Assembly: GCF_900101785.1 (NCBI RefSeq)
Contig: NZ_LT629688.1
Location: 1,302,001 to 1,366,000, forward strand
DNA length: 64,000 nucleotides
From: Auraticoccus monumenti
GTDB taxonomy: Bacteria > Actinomycetota > Actinomycetes > Propionibacteriales > Propionibacteriaceae
Direction of reading: 5' to 3'
The translations under genes were made by a program, and so were the position numbers. This document shows positions 8,308-18,300 of this stretch, in pieces; positions within the stretch are counted from its first letter, which is position 1, and each line of letters starts with the position of its first letter. A model generated the notes under the pieces. That model was given only the letters and a program-made list of their open reading frames with translations, searched no databases and was not told where the DNA came from.

Positions 8308-9951
8308 TCACCCCGGACCCGCCTCGGGGGCGCCCTCGCCGGCGGTCTCCCACAATCGGGGGTAGCGGCGGCGCAGGGCCCTGGCCGCGTGCTCGTCGCT
8401 CACGAGCAGGAAGTCCTGGCCGTCGCTGCGGGTGAGGATCTCGCGGTCCCGTCCGGCGGGCACCACCTCGTGGGCGTGCCCGGGGACCGCCAGCGCGCGG
8501 GTGAAGGGCAACGGCGACACGACGACCGGGCAGTGGTACTCGCGCTCCATCCGGTCCGCGGCCACCTCGAACTGCAGCACGCCGACCGCGCCCAGGACCG
8601 GGTTCTGCGGTCCGCGGGCGGTGGAGTGCATCAGCTGGATGGTGCCCTCGGCGTCGAGCAGCTCCAGGCCCCGGTGGAACTGCTTGTGCCGCGAGCTGTC
8701 CACGGGGCCCACCGACACGAAGGAGGTGGGGTCGAACCGGGGCATCCCCGGGTACACCGCGCGGCTCGACACCGCCCGGATGGTGTCCCCGGGCTGCAGC
8801 TGCCCGCCGTGCACCAGGCCGAAGACGTCCCCCGGCCAGGCCTCGAGCAGGGCCTCGCGCCGCTGACCGAAGACGCTCTGGGCGTACTTGGCCGTGAGGG
8901 TGCGCCCGGTCCGCGGGTGCTGCAGCGTCATGGCGGTGTCGAACCGGCCCGAGCAGGTGCGGACGTAGGCGAAGCGGTCCCGGTGGGCGGAGTTCATCCC
9001 CGACTGGACCTTGAACACGTAGCCGGTGAAGGGGGCGTCGAGGGCGACGGGCGTCCCACCGACGTCTCGTCGGGGCTGTGGGGGCGGGACCAGGTCGCGG
9101 AGGACCTCCAGCAGGGTGCGGATGCCGATCCCCAGGCTGGCGGCACCGAACAGCACCGGCGTGGAGGCGTGGCCCACGAACAGCTCCTGGTCGTGCACCT
9201 GGCCGTTGGCCCGCAGCAGGGCGACCTCCTCCAGGCAGCTGGTCCACCCGGCGCCCCAGGACCGTTCGGCGTCCGGGTGCGAGACGGGGGTGTGGACCGC
9301 CCGCTCCCCGGCGTGCTGCGGTCGGGTCACCGCGAGGGGGGCGCCGGTGGTGACGTCCAGCAGGCCGTGCAGCTCGCCGGCCACGCCGACCGGCCACAGC
9401 AGCGGCGTCGGGACGAGACCCGTGGTCGCCTCGACCTCCTCGAGCAGGGCGAGCGCGTCGAGACCCGGGCGGTCCCACTTGTTGACGAAGGTGACGACCG
9501 GCAGCCCTCGTGCCGCGCAGGCGGTGAACAGCTGGCGGGTCTGCGCCTCCACCCCCTTCGCGGCGTCGATGAGCATGATGACCGCGTCGACGGCCGACAG
9601 CACCCGGAAGGTGTCCTCGGAGAAGTCGGCGTGGCCGGGGGTGTCGACCACGGTCACCAGGACGTCGTCGATGCGGCACTGCACGGCCGCGGAGGAGATG
9701 GAGATGCCGCGGCTCTGCTCCATCTCCATCCAGTCGCTCACCGTCGCCGGACGGCCGCGCTTGCCGTGGGTGGCGCCAGCCTCGTGGATCCGCTGGGCCT
9801 CCAGCAGCAGCGCCTCGGTCAGCGTGGACTTCCCGGCGTCGGGGTGGGAGATGATCGCCACCGTCCGTCGCCTCGCCGCGTGCTCGGACGGCGCGGCGTC
9901 GACGACCACCTGGTCGCTGGGGGCGGGCGCTGCCAGGTCCGGGGTGCTCAC
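8308..9951 (-). CDS. prfC: Peptide chain release factor 3
   Basis: A 547-residue translational GTPase that removes RF1/RF2 from the ribosome after peptide release. G1 is SHPDAGKST, switch I has EQSRGISISSAA, G3 is DTPGHADFSEDTFR, and G4 is NKWD. The RF3-specific parts follow: domain II with FKVQSGMNSAHRDRFAYVR and domain III with LGAVGVLQFEVAADRMEREY. The N-terminus carries about 28 extra residues before the GTPase core. It lies 25 bp downstream of the RNase J gene on the same strand, so the two are likely co-transcribed; the adjacent sulP copies are not functionally related. Confidence 0.95.
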   Translation of the reverse strand: MSTPDLAAPAPSDQVVVDAAPSEHAARRRTVAIISHPDAGKSTLTEALLLEAQRIHEAGATHGKRGRPATVSDWMEMEQSRGISISSAAVQCRIDDVLVTVVDTPGHADFSEDTFRVLSAVDAVIMLIDAAKGVEAQTRQLFTACAARGLPVVTFVNKWDRPGLDALALLEEVEATTGLVPTPLLWPVGVAGELHGLLDVTTGAPLAVTRPQHAGERAVHTPVSHPDAERSWGAGWTSCLEEVALLRANGQVHDQELFVGHASTPVLFGAASLGIGIRTLLEVLRDLVPPPQPRRDVGGTPVALDAPFTGYVFKVQSGMNSAHRDRFAYVRTCSGRFDTAMTLQHPRTGRTLTAKYAQSVFGQRREALLEAWPGDVFGLVHGGQLQPGDTIRAVSSRAVYPGMPRFDPTSFVSVGPVDSSRHKQFHRGLELLDAEGTIQLMHSTARGPQNPVLGAVGVLQFEVAADRMEREYHCPVVVSPLPFTRALAVPGHAHEVVPAGRDREILTRSDGQDFLLVSDEHAARALRRRYPRLWETAGEGAPEAGPG

Positions 9952-9976
9952 CGCGCCCGCCGCCAGTGGTGGTCCC

Positions 9977-11659
9977 TCACTCCTCGACGACCACGGGGAC
10001 GATGACCGGGCTGCGGTTCCACCGACGCTGGAGCCAGCGGGCGGCGGTCCTCGCGAGGGTCGCCTCAGCGGCCTGCGGGTCGAAGTCCCTGCGCTGCGCG
10101 GCGCTCCGGAGGTCCTCCTGCAGCGCGGGGATCATCGCCCTGAGGTCCGAGCGGTCGTGGGTGAGCCCGTGGGCGATGAAGTCGGGGTCCTCCGACATCT
10201 CCCCGGTGGACATGTTCATGATGGCCACGATCGTGATGGTCCCCTCCCCGGACAGGGCCCGGCGTTCCTCCAGGGTCGTCTCGGTGGCGCGGCCGACGGT
10301 GCCGCCCTCGACGTAGACGTAGGCCGCGGGCACGGAGCCCACGATCTTGGCCCGCCCGCGGACCAGGTCGACGACCATCCCGTCCTCGCCGACGAGCACC
10401 CGGTCCTCCGGCACGCCGGTCCGGGTGGCCAGCACCCCGTTGGCGTGCAGGTGGCGCCACTCGCCGTGCACCGGCATCACGTGGCGGGGCTGGACGATGT
10501 TGTAGCAGTAGACGAGCTCGCCGGCGCTGGCGTGACCGGAGACGTGGACCTTGGCGTTGCCCGAGTGCACGACGTTGGCGCCCAGCCGGGCGAGACCGTT
10601 GATCAGGCCGTAGACCGCGGACTCGTTGCCGGGGATGAGGGAGCTGGCCAGCAGGACGGTGTCCCCGTCGCCGACCCTGATCTTGTGCTCCTCCTTGGCC
10701 ATCCGGGCCAGGGCCGCCATCGGCTCGCCCTGGGAACCGGTGCAGATGAGCGTGATGCGGTTGTCGGGGAGCCGGGCCAGCTGCTTCAGGTCCACGATGA
10801 GGCCCTCGGGGACCTCGAGGTAGCCGAGGTCCTGGGCGATGCCCATGTTCCTGACCATGGAGCGTCCCACCAGCGCCACCTTGCGCCCGGAGCTGTGGGC
10901 GGCGTTCAGCACCTGCTGGATGCGGTGCACGTGGCTGGCGAAGCTGGACACGATGATCCGCTTCGGCGAGGTGCGGAAGACGGTCTCGATGGCCGGGGTG
11001 AGCTCGTGCTCGGCGGTGGTGAACCCGGGCACCGTGGCGTTGGTGGAGTCGGTCAGGAAGAGGTCGACACCCTCCACGCCCAACCGCGAGAAGGCGCGCA
11101 GGTCGGTGATCCGGCGGTCCAGCGGGAACTGGTCCATCTTGAAGTCACCGGTGTGCAGCAGCAGCCCGGCCGAGGTGCGGACGGCGATGGCCAGGCCGTC
11201 GGGGATGGAGTGGTTGACCGCGACGAACTCGAGGTCGAAGACGCCCACATCGCGACGCTCACCGGCCACGACCTCGACCAGCGTCGGGCTCAGGCGGTGC
11301 TCCTGCATCTTGGCCGCGAGGAAGGCCAGCGTCAGCCGCGACCCGATCACCGGGATGTCGGGACGCTCGCGCAGCAGGTAGGGGACGGCCCCGATGTGGT
11401 CCTCGTGCCCGTGGGTGAGGACGATGGCCTTGATGCGGTCGAGCCGTTCCCGGATCCAGGTGAAGTCCGGCAGGATCACGTCGACCCCCGGCTGGTGGTT
11501 CTCGGGGAACAGGACGCCGCAGTCGATGACCAGCAGCTCGCCGCGGTGCTCGAGGACGGTCATGTTGCGGCCGATCTCGCCCAGGCCCCCGAGCGCGACG
11601 ACCCGGAGGCCGTCCTGGGGGAGCTTGGGGGGCCGGTTGTGGGTGGTGGAGCGTGTCAA
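9977..11659 (-). CDS. rnj: Ribonuclease J
   Basis: A 560-residue metallo-beta-lactamase/beta-CASP nuclease acting in mRNA decay and rRNA maturation. The N-terminus LRVVALGGLGEIGRNM, the zinc motif THGHEDHIG, the further ligands in HTGDFK and D-containing LTDSTNA, the beta-CASP motif GSQGEPMAAL, and the C-terminal VSGHAS and MPVHGEWRHL identify it. The length is that of RNase J1. In many actinomycetes dapA precedes rnj; here the next upstream gene is a SulP transporter. GTG/ATG choice: the start at 11659 precedes a basic tail MTRSTTHNRPPKLPQD typical of these proteins. Confidence 0.96.
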   Translation of the reverse strand: MTRSTTHNRPPKLPQDGLRVVALGGLGEIGRNMTVLEHRGELLVIDCGVLFPENHQPGVDVILPDFTWIRERLDRIKAIVLTHGHEDHIGAVPYLLRERPDIPVIGSRLTLAFLAAKMQEHRLSPTLVEVVAGERRDVGVFDLEFVAVNHSIPDGLAIAVRTSAGLLLHTGDFKMDQFPLDRRITDLRAFSRLGVEGVDLFLTDSTNATVPGFTTAEHELTPAIETVFRTSPKRIIVSSFASHVHRIQQVLNAAHSSGRKVALVGRSMVRNMGIAQDLGYLEVPEGLIVDLKQLARLPDNRITLICTGSQGEPMAALARMAKEEHKIRVGDGDTVLLASSLIPGNESAVYGLINGLARLGANVVHSGNAKVHVSGHASAGELVYCYNIVQPRHVMPVHGEWRHLHANGVLATRTGVPEDRVLVGEDGMVVDLVRGRAKIVGSVPAAYVYVEGGTVGRATETTLEERRALSGEGTITIVAIMNMSTGEMSEDPDFIAHGLTHDRSDLRAMIPALQEDLRSAAQRRDFDPQAAEATLARTAARWLQRRWNRSPVIVPVVVEE

Positions 11660-12043
11660 GTGGTGTTCCTCCGGTCGTGGACCGCGTCGCGGTCAGCAGT
11701 GCTGGTCAGGGCGCGGGGTCGGGTGGTCGTGGTGCTGCTGCAACGGCGTCGCCTCATCGGCGGACGTGGCGGCCAGCTGGTGCATGTGCTCCTGGGGTGG
11801 GTCAGATGGGGCTCCGGCGTGCGGGTTCCTGCGTCCGCGCGGCGGTTGCGTCCGAGGAGGACACCGCGCTGTCGCGCTGCTCCCCGGTCGAGGACGCCTC
11901 GTCGAGCACGTCTCCCCCTGGTTGCAGGGTAGAGGATGGATGGTCGCACCAGCGTCCGACGCCGGTCCGATCCACCTCCGTCGGCCTGCCAGGTCCCCGG
12001 CCGGACCCCCGTCCCGGCGTGCGGCAGCCCGCCGTCGGGGTCG
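11660..12043. other. Gene-free interval between rnj and sulP copy 2
   Basis: Nothing identifiable. A 97-codon frame on the minus strand (11656-11949) overlaps the rnj start region and is rich in Arg/Pro/Thr, as expected of chance GC-rich frames. I see no convincing promoter, dyad or hairpin. It should hold the rnj promoter and the end of the sulP2 transcript. Confidence 0.4.
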
Positions 12044-13558
12044 TCAGTGCCCGGCGCCGAGCTTGCCGGAGAGGCGGCCGTGCCAGGCGGTGCTGGCGTC
12101 GTTGAGCCCGATGATGCGGGCGTTCTTGCCGCGCTGGGCGTACTTGGTCTCGATGGCGTCGAAGGCGGCGACGGTGGAGGCGTCGTAGATCTGGGCCTCG
12201 GAGAGGTCGATGACCACGTCGTGGGGGTCCCCTGCGTAGTCGAACTGGTAGACGAGGTCGTTGCTGGAGGCGAAGAACAGCACGCCCTTGACGGCGTACA
12301 CGCGGGTGTCGGGGTCGGGGGAGGCGACGTCGACGACCTGGGTGAAGTGGGCCACCCGGTTGGCGAAGAACAGGACGGCGACGATGATGCCGCTGATGAC
12401 GCCGTAGGCCAGGTTGTGGGTGGCGACGGTGACCACCACGGTGACGACCATGATCGCGGTCGCGCTGAGGGGCATGTTCCGCAGGGTGCGGGGGTCGACG
12501 CTGTGCCAGTCGAGGGTCGCCACGGAGACCATGATCATCACCGCGACCAGGGCGGCCATCGGGATGATGGCCACGACGTCGCCCAGGGCCAGCACCAGCA
12601 CGAGCAGGAACACCCCGGCCAGGAAGGTCGAGATGCGGGTGCGGGCCCCGGAGACCTTCACGTTGATCATGGTCTGGCCGATCATGGCGCAGCCGCCCAT
12701 GCCGCCGAAGAAGCTGGTGACGATGTTGGCCACGCCCTGGCCCCAGCCCTCGCGGGTCTTGTTGGAGTGGGTGTCGGTGACGTCGTCGACGAGCTTGGCG
12801 GTCAGCAGGGACTCCAGCAGCCCGACCAGGGCCATCGCGAAGGCGTAGGGGGCGATGATCCGGAGCGTGTCGAGGGTGAGGGGTACGTCGGGGAGGAAGA
12901 GGGTGGGCAGGCTGTCGGGCAGTGCGCCCTGGTCACCGACCGTCGGCACCTGGATGCCCATGACCACGGCCGCGGTGGTGATGACCACGATGGCCACCAG
13001 TGGCGCCGGCACGGCCCGGGTCAACCTCGGGAAGAAGACCATGATGAGGACGCCGATCGCGACCATCGGGTAGACCGCCCACGGCACCCCGAGCAGGTAG
13101 GGGACCTGGGAGGTGAAGATCAGGATGGCCAGCGCGTTGACGAAGCCCACCATCACGCTGCGGGGGATGAACCGCATCAGCTTGGCCACCCCCAGCACGC
13201 TGAGCACCACCTGCATCAACCCGGCGAGCAGCACGGTGGCGATGAAGTAGTCCAGGCCGTACTCCCGGGCGACGGGGGCGATCACCAGGGCGATGGCGCC
13301 GGTGGCCGCGGAGATCATCGCCGGCCGTCCGCCCACGACGGAGATGGTGACGGCCATCGTGAAGGAGGCGAACAACCCGACCCGCGGGTCGACGCCGGCG
13401 ATGATCGAGAAGGCGACGGCCTCCGGGATCAGGGCCAGTGCGACGACCAGGCCGGCCAGGACCTCCGTGCGCAGCCGTCGGGGGGATCGCAGGGCGGCAC
13501 GCACCGAGTGCGACTCGGCGTCGTGCTCAGCGGGCAGGGTGGGAGCCGGTGTGGTCAT
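12044..13558 (-). CDS. SulP family anion transporter with STAS domain, copy 2
   Basis: A 504-residue paralogue of the SulP transporter at 6610-8124, with the same length and no gaps. Substitutions are mostly conservative and cluster in the helix around residues 185-200 (VVITTAAVVMGIQ against [13 protein letters not shown]) and near residue 100. The STAS domain reads DLSEAQIYDASTVAAFDAIE. Both copies look intact, so neither is an obvious pseudogene. A MerR-type dyad lies 114 bp before the start, nearly the same distance as in copy 1. The two copies are separated by prfC and rnj, so the duplication is not simply tandem. Substrate unknown. Confidence 0.93.
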   Translation of the reverse strand: MTTPAPTLPAEHDAESHSVRAALRSPRRLRTEVLAGLVVALALIPEAVAFSIIAGVDPRVGLFASFTMAVTISVVGGRPAMISAATGAIALVIAPVAREYGLDYFIATVLLAGLMQVVLSVLGVAKLMRFIPRSVMVGFVNALAILIFTSQVPYLLGVPWAVYPMVAIGVLIMVFFPRLTRAVPAPLVAIVVITTAAVVMGIQVPTVGDQGALPDSLPTLFLPDVPLTLDTLRIIAPYAFAMALVGLLESLLTAKLVDDVTDTHSNKTREGWGQGVANIVTSFFGGMGGCAMIGQTMINVKVSGARTRISTFLAGVFLLVLVLALGDVVAIIPMAALVAVMIMVSVATLDWHSVDPRTLRNMPLSATAIMVVTVVVTVATHNLAYGVISGIIVAVLFFANRVAHFTQVVDVASPDPDTRVYAVKGVLFFASSNDLVYQFDYAGDPHDVVIDLSEAQIYDASTVAAFDAIETKYAQRGKNARIIGLNDASTAWHGRLSGKLGAGH

Positions 13559-13672
13559 GGGTGTCCGTTCACGGGGTGGGTGGTTCTCAGGAGCACGACC
13601 CGCACGCTGCGGAATGGCGCGACCCTGCGCTCGCCGTGGGTGCTCGGGAGAGGACCGTCCGCACCGATCTCT

Positions 13673-13693
13673 ACTCTAGCCCATGAATAGAGT
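13673..13693 (-). promoter_or_regulatory. MerR-type dyad upstream of sulP copy 2
   Basis: ACTCTA-N9-TAGAGT, a perfect 6-bp inverted repeat with the same 9-bp spacer as the sites before sulP1 and the MFS gene; the spacer sequence differs. Confidence 0.7.
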
Positions 13694-13718
13694 CTGAGGC
13701 GATCGACCCGCCCCGTGG

Positions 13719-14990
13719 TCACCCCGTGCGGCGGTCGGGGCGCACCGGTGCGCGCATCATCAGCCCGGCGACGCCCACCGCGACCGGCACCACGGCCAGG
13801 ACGAGGGAGGGGGCGGCGAAGCCGCCGGCCCAGTCCCGGCCCAGGGAGAGCAGCAGCGGGCCCAGTGCGGTGGAGGCGAGCCCGATGGAGGTGGCGACCC
13901 CGCGGATGGTGCCGATGTGGCGGACGCCGTAGTAGGCCACGTAGGTGGCCGCCTCCATGCCGCGCAGCGCCCCTCCCGCGACGCCCAGCACCAGCCCGTA
14001 GCTGATCGCCGAGATCCCCGGGGTGACCAGCCCGACCAGGGCCAGGGCCACGGCCAGGCTGCCCATCGACACCGCCACGAACCACCGCGGGGACACCCGG
14101 TCCACCAGCGCCCCGGTGGCCAGGGTGGCCAGCAGCCCGGTGACCGTCTGCGGGAGGAAGTTGGCCGAGGCCTCCAGCGGGGACAGCCCGCGCTCGCCCA
14201 GCAGGGCGATCTGGTGGAACGCCAGCGCCGTGCTGAGCATCCCCGAGGTGGCCAGGCTCGCCGCGATGACCCAGAACGCGCTGGTCCGCACGGCCAGCGC
14301 CAGCGTCCACACCGGCTCGGCCGGGGATCGGGGAGCGGCACCGGGACGGGGACCGGCCGCAGCCTCGGACCGGTTCGAGGGCCGCTGGCCGTGACGCAGC
14401 GCCAGGGTGAGGACGCCGGTGGCCAGCAGCCCCACCGACACGACGGCGAAAGCCTCCCAGCGCCAGGCCGGCCCCATCCCGACCGCGGTGACCAGCCGCT
14501 CCAGACCCACGGGGGCCAGCGAGATGCCCGCCGAGCCCAGGGCGCCGGTGACCCCCAGCGCCAGTCCCCGGCGGTGGGTGACGGCCCGGGCCACGGCCGT
14601 GGTGGCGGCGAGGCCGAGCGCGCCCTGGCCGAGCATCCGCACCCCGACGTAGCCCAGCGTCAGCCCGGCCACGGACCCCACCACGCTCAGCCCCACCAGG
14701 ACGGCCGCGAAGGCCACCACGATCACCGCCAGGGTGCGTGGCGCACCGAACCGGTCGAGCCCGCGACCGATGAAGGGCTGGGCCGCGGCGCCGACGAGGG
14801 TCCCCACCAGGTAGCTGGCCGACAGGGCGGTGCGGGTCGTGTCCAGCTGCACCAGCAGCGGGTCGGTGAACACCGACAGCCCCGCGGTCTGGCCCGGCGC
14901 GGTCACCACCGACAGCACCCCACCGGAACCGACCAGGAGCAGCCACGTGAGCCAGCCCGGGAGGCGCCGGTGGGTGCGGGACGTGGGCAC
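13719..14990 (-). CDS. MFS family transporter
   Basis: About 423 residues with twelve predicted membrane helices and the usual central loop (around residues 205-235, basic and Pro-rich). Recognisable MFS parts are the first-half segment IGRGLDRFGAPR and the second-half LVDRVSPRWFVAVS. GTG 14990 is chosen because the protein then begins PTSRTHRRLPGWLTWLL just before helix 1; GAGAGG lies ten bases upstream. The frame is open much further 5' but that part is Arg/Pro-rich and crosses the regulatory dyad. The substrate is unknown; the shared dyad links it with the SulP genes. Confidence 0.85.
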   Translation of the reverse strand: MPTSRTHRRLPGWLTWLLLVGSGGVLSVVTAPGQTAGLSVFTDPLLVQLDTTRTALSASYLVGTLVGAAAQPFIGRGLDRFGAPRTLAVIVVAFAAVLVGLSVVGSVAGLTLGYVGVRMLGQGALGLAATTAVARAVTHRRGLALGVTGALGSAGISLAPVGLERLVTAVGMGPAWRWEAFAVVSVGLLATGVLTLALRHGQRPSNRSEAAAGPRPGAAPRSPAEPVWTLALAVRTSAFWVIAASLATSGMLSTALAFHQIALLGERGLSPLEASANFLPQTVTGLLATLATGALVDRVSPRWFVAVSMGSLAVALALVGLVTPGISAISYGLVLGVAGGALRGMEAATYVAYYGVRHIGTIRGVATSIGLASTALGPLLLSLGRDWAGGFAAPSLVLAVVPVAVGVAGLMMRAPVRPDRRTG

Positions 14991-15132
14991 GGGTGTGCAG
15001 CCTCTCGGACGTGGTCCGGGACCGGCCCGGGAGGAGTGGGGCGCGGTGGCCTCCACCGGGTCGGGCTCGGCAGGGTGGGTGGGAGTGGGGCGGACGCCGC
15101 CCTCCCGCTCGGCGGGGCGCTCCGACCACTCA

Positions 15133-15153
15133 ACCCTAACGCAAGGGTAGAGA
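15133..15153 (-). promoter_or_regulatory. MerR-type dyad upstream of the MFS gene
   Basis: ACCCTA-N9-TAGAGA on the plus strand, with spacer ACGCAAGGG; the spacer of the sulP1 site is ACGCAAGAG. It lies about 140 bp before the chosen MFS start. Confidence 0.65.
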
Positions 15154-15344
15154 CGGTCCGGGGTCCGACGGCCGTTGTTGAGACCGCCCCCGACGGCCCG
15201 ACCCGCGAGCTCGGGCTCCGGCGGCGGTGGGTGCTCGCCGGGGCGCCCCGCGGAGCGGTTGGGAGTGGTCCGTCGGTTTGTCACAATGTCCCCGGGCAGC
15301 AGCGCTGCCCGTCCCACCCGATCTGAGCCGGAAGAGATCCTGCC

Positions 15345-18300
15345 GTGGCCGCTCCGCGCACCGACGCCCGGCTCCGACGTCTCCTCCCCGGCCACACCGT
15401 CCGCCGGTTCCTGCGCCGCTCCTGGTCCGCTGCCCTGGTCGGGGTCCTGGCCGTGGCCCTGGTGGTGGGTGCCGCCGTCGCCCGCGGCTACCCGGCGGCG
15501 GACCTGCGGCTCAACGACGGCTCGGTCTGGGTGGTCAACCAGACCCTGCGGCTGGCGGGGAAGCTGAACAAGCAGATCGACGAGCTCGAGACGTCGACGC
15601 AGATGATCAACCGCGACTTCGACCTCTGGCAGGACGAGGGCACCATCCTCACCCGGGACAACGTCACCTCCCAGCTGGCCCAGGTCGAGCCCACCAGCTC
15701 GGCCCTGGGCACCCCGGTGGCGCTGCCGGCCGGTGCGGTGGTCTCGGTGAACGAGGCCAGGGTGGCCGTGGTCGACCCGCCCAGCGGACGGGCCTGGAGC
15801 CGTCCGGTGGCCGACGTCTTCGGCCTCGACTTCGTCAAGGCCAAGGCCGACCTCGACCTCGGTCCCGGGGGCACCGCCGTGGTCACCACCGACGGCGACA
15901 CGATCGGGCTGTCGGCGGTCCGCGGCGAGCTGGTCAGGGTCCCCGCCGAGGGGCTGGCCGAGGGCGAGGAGCCGGAGCTGGTGCCGCTGCCGGCCCCGCT
16001 GGCGCAGCCCCTCGACGTCGAGCTGACCGCCGTGGCCGACCGGGCCGTGGTGCTGGACCGGACCGCCGGCACGGTCTGGGTGGAGGGCTCGGACCCGGTG
16101 GCCGTCCCCGCTGTGGCCGGAGCCCGGCTGCAGGCCGCCTCGGCGGCGGGCACCCGCACCAGCGAGGACGCGGTGGACGTGGTGCTGGCCACCGCCGAGG
16201 GGCTGCAGGGGGTGGCCGACGACCGGCTGGTGCCGCTGGCCCCCGGTGCGGCCGGGACCCCGGTCCAGCCGGTGGTCGTGGCGGGCTGCGCCTACGGCGC
16301 CTTCACCTCCGGCGAGCGCGCCCGGGTCGGCTACGCCTGCGACCGCACCGCGCCGGTGGTGACCGACGTGGCCGAGTGGGCCGGCGGGGAGCTGTCCTGG
16401 CGGGTCAACCGCGAGGTGGTGGTGCTCAACGACGAGCTGGACGGCAACATCTGGCTGCCCACCGAGAACATGCAGCTGATCAAGGGCTGGGAGAAGGTCA
16501 CCCCGCCCGAGCCCGACGAGGGCGATGAGTCCGAGAACGAGGACGTCGTCGAGAAGGTCAGCCCCGAGCGCACCGGGCCCAACCGCAAGCCCACCGCGAT
16601 CGACGACGCCCTCGCCGTCCGCGCCGGCCGCTCCACCCTGATCCCCATCATCGAGAACGACTCCGACCCCGACGGGGACATCCTCACCGTCCAGGGTCCG
16701 CCCGAGGTCTCCGGCGGGGCCGGCCTGCAGCTGGTGCGCGGCGGGACGGCCGTGCAGGTGACCGTCCCCGAGGACGCGCCGTCGCGGCTCGCCTTCAGCT
16801 ACACCGTCAGCGACGGACGCGGCGGCAAGGACAGCGCCCGCGTCTCCCTGGACGTCCGCAGCGCCGAGCAGGAGGAGTCCAACGAGGCACCGGTGGCCAA
16901 GGCCGACGTCGAGCCGCTGACCGTCACCCTGGGCGGGGAGGCCAGCCGGCGCGTGCTGCTGGACTGGCGCGACCCCGAGGGTGACGACCTGATCCTGGTC
17001 GACGCGAAGGCCCCCGGCGACGACGAGGTCACCTTCACCGCCGACGGCCAGCTCACCTTCCTCGACGTCGGCAAGGACGAGGGTCGCAAGGAGGTCGAGA
17101 TCACCGTCTCCGACGGGCTGGACGAGGCCACCGGCACCCTCCTGGTCGACGCCCGCGACAGCGGCGACGTCCCCCCGCAGGCCAACGGCGACTACGTCTC
17201 GGTGGCTGCGGGGGAGGTGCTGCTGGTCGAGCCGATGGCCAACGACACCGGCGAGGACATCAGCCTGGCCACGGTGGAGACCCAGATCGAGGGCGCCCGG
17301 ATCGCGGTGGACTACCCCAAGGGCACCTTCACCTTCCGCTCCGACGCGCCCGGGACCTACTACGTCGGCTACATCGTCACCAACCGCAAGACCAGCTTCG
17401 GGGTCGTCCGGGTCGACGTGCTGGAGCCCGGCGGGGGCTCACCGCCGGTGGCCACCCGCGACGTCGCGCTGCTGCCCGCCGGCGGCTCGGTGCTGGTGGA
17501 CCCGCTGGCCAACGACGAGGACGCCGACGACGACGTGCTGGTGATCCAGTCGGTCGGGCAGCACCCCGCGCTGCGCACCAAGCTGATCAACCGCCAGATG
17601 CTGGAGGTGACCGCGGTCACCACGCCGGACCAGTCGATCTCGGTGCCCTACACCGTCAGCGACGGCGACCACTCGGTGGAGGGGACGCTGGTGGTGGTCC
17701 CCACCGAGGCGCCGCCGTCCAGCCGCCCGGTGGCCACGCCGGACACCCTGACCGTCCGCGCCGGTGACGTGGGCAGCGTCCGCGCGCTCGGCAACGACAC
17801 CTCCCCGGCCGGCCTCGAGCTGACCATCGACCCCGAGCTGCCCGAGGTCAGCGGCGGCCAGGCCTGGGTCTCCGGCGAGCACGTCCGCTTCGCCGCCCCG
17901 ACCGTGGCCGGTGAGTACCGGGTGGTCTACGAGATCGAGGACTCCGCCGGGCAGACCGCCTCGGCCAGCATCCGCATCGACGTGATCGCCGACGAGGTGG
18001 AGAACACCCCGCCGGAGCCGGAGGTGGTCACCGGGCGCGTCCTGGCCGGCGCGACCGGGCGGCTGCTGATCCCGCTGGACGACATCGACCCCGAGGGCGA
18101 CTCGGTCCGGCTGCTGGGCGTGGACTCCGGCCCGACGAAGGGGCGTCTGGTCGCCGTCGACGAGTCCTGGCTGGAGTACGAGGCCTACCCCGAGGCCACC
18201 GGCACCGACAGCTTCAGCTACGCCGTCACCGACGCCCGCGGCGCCCGCGCCGTCGGCGAGATCCGGGTCGGTGTGGTGCCCCGCAGCGCCCGCAACACCC

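Noticed and set aside
6598-10005. Open frame of over 1100 codons on the plus strand
   Set aside because: It runs antisense to sulP1 and prfC, is dominated by His, Asp, Gly and Arg in low-complexity runs, and matches no family; it is the usual antisense shadow of GC-rich genes. The same holds for the frame at 11936-13690.
11656-11949. 97-codon minus-strand frame upstream of rnj
   Set aside because: It overlaps the start of rnj, has no ribosome site of note and has shadow-like composition.
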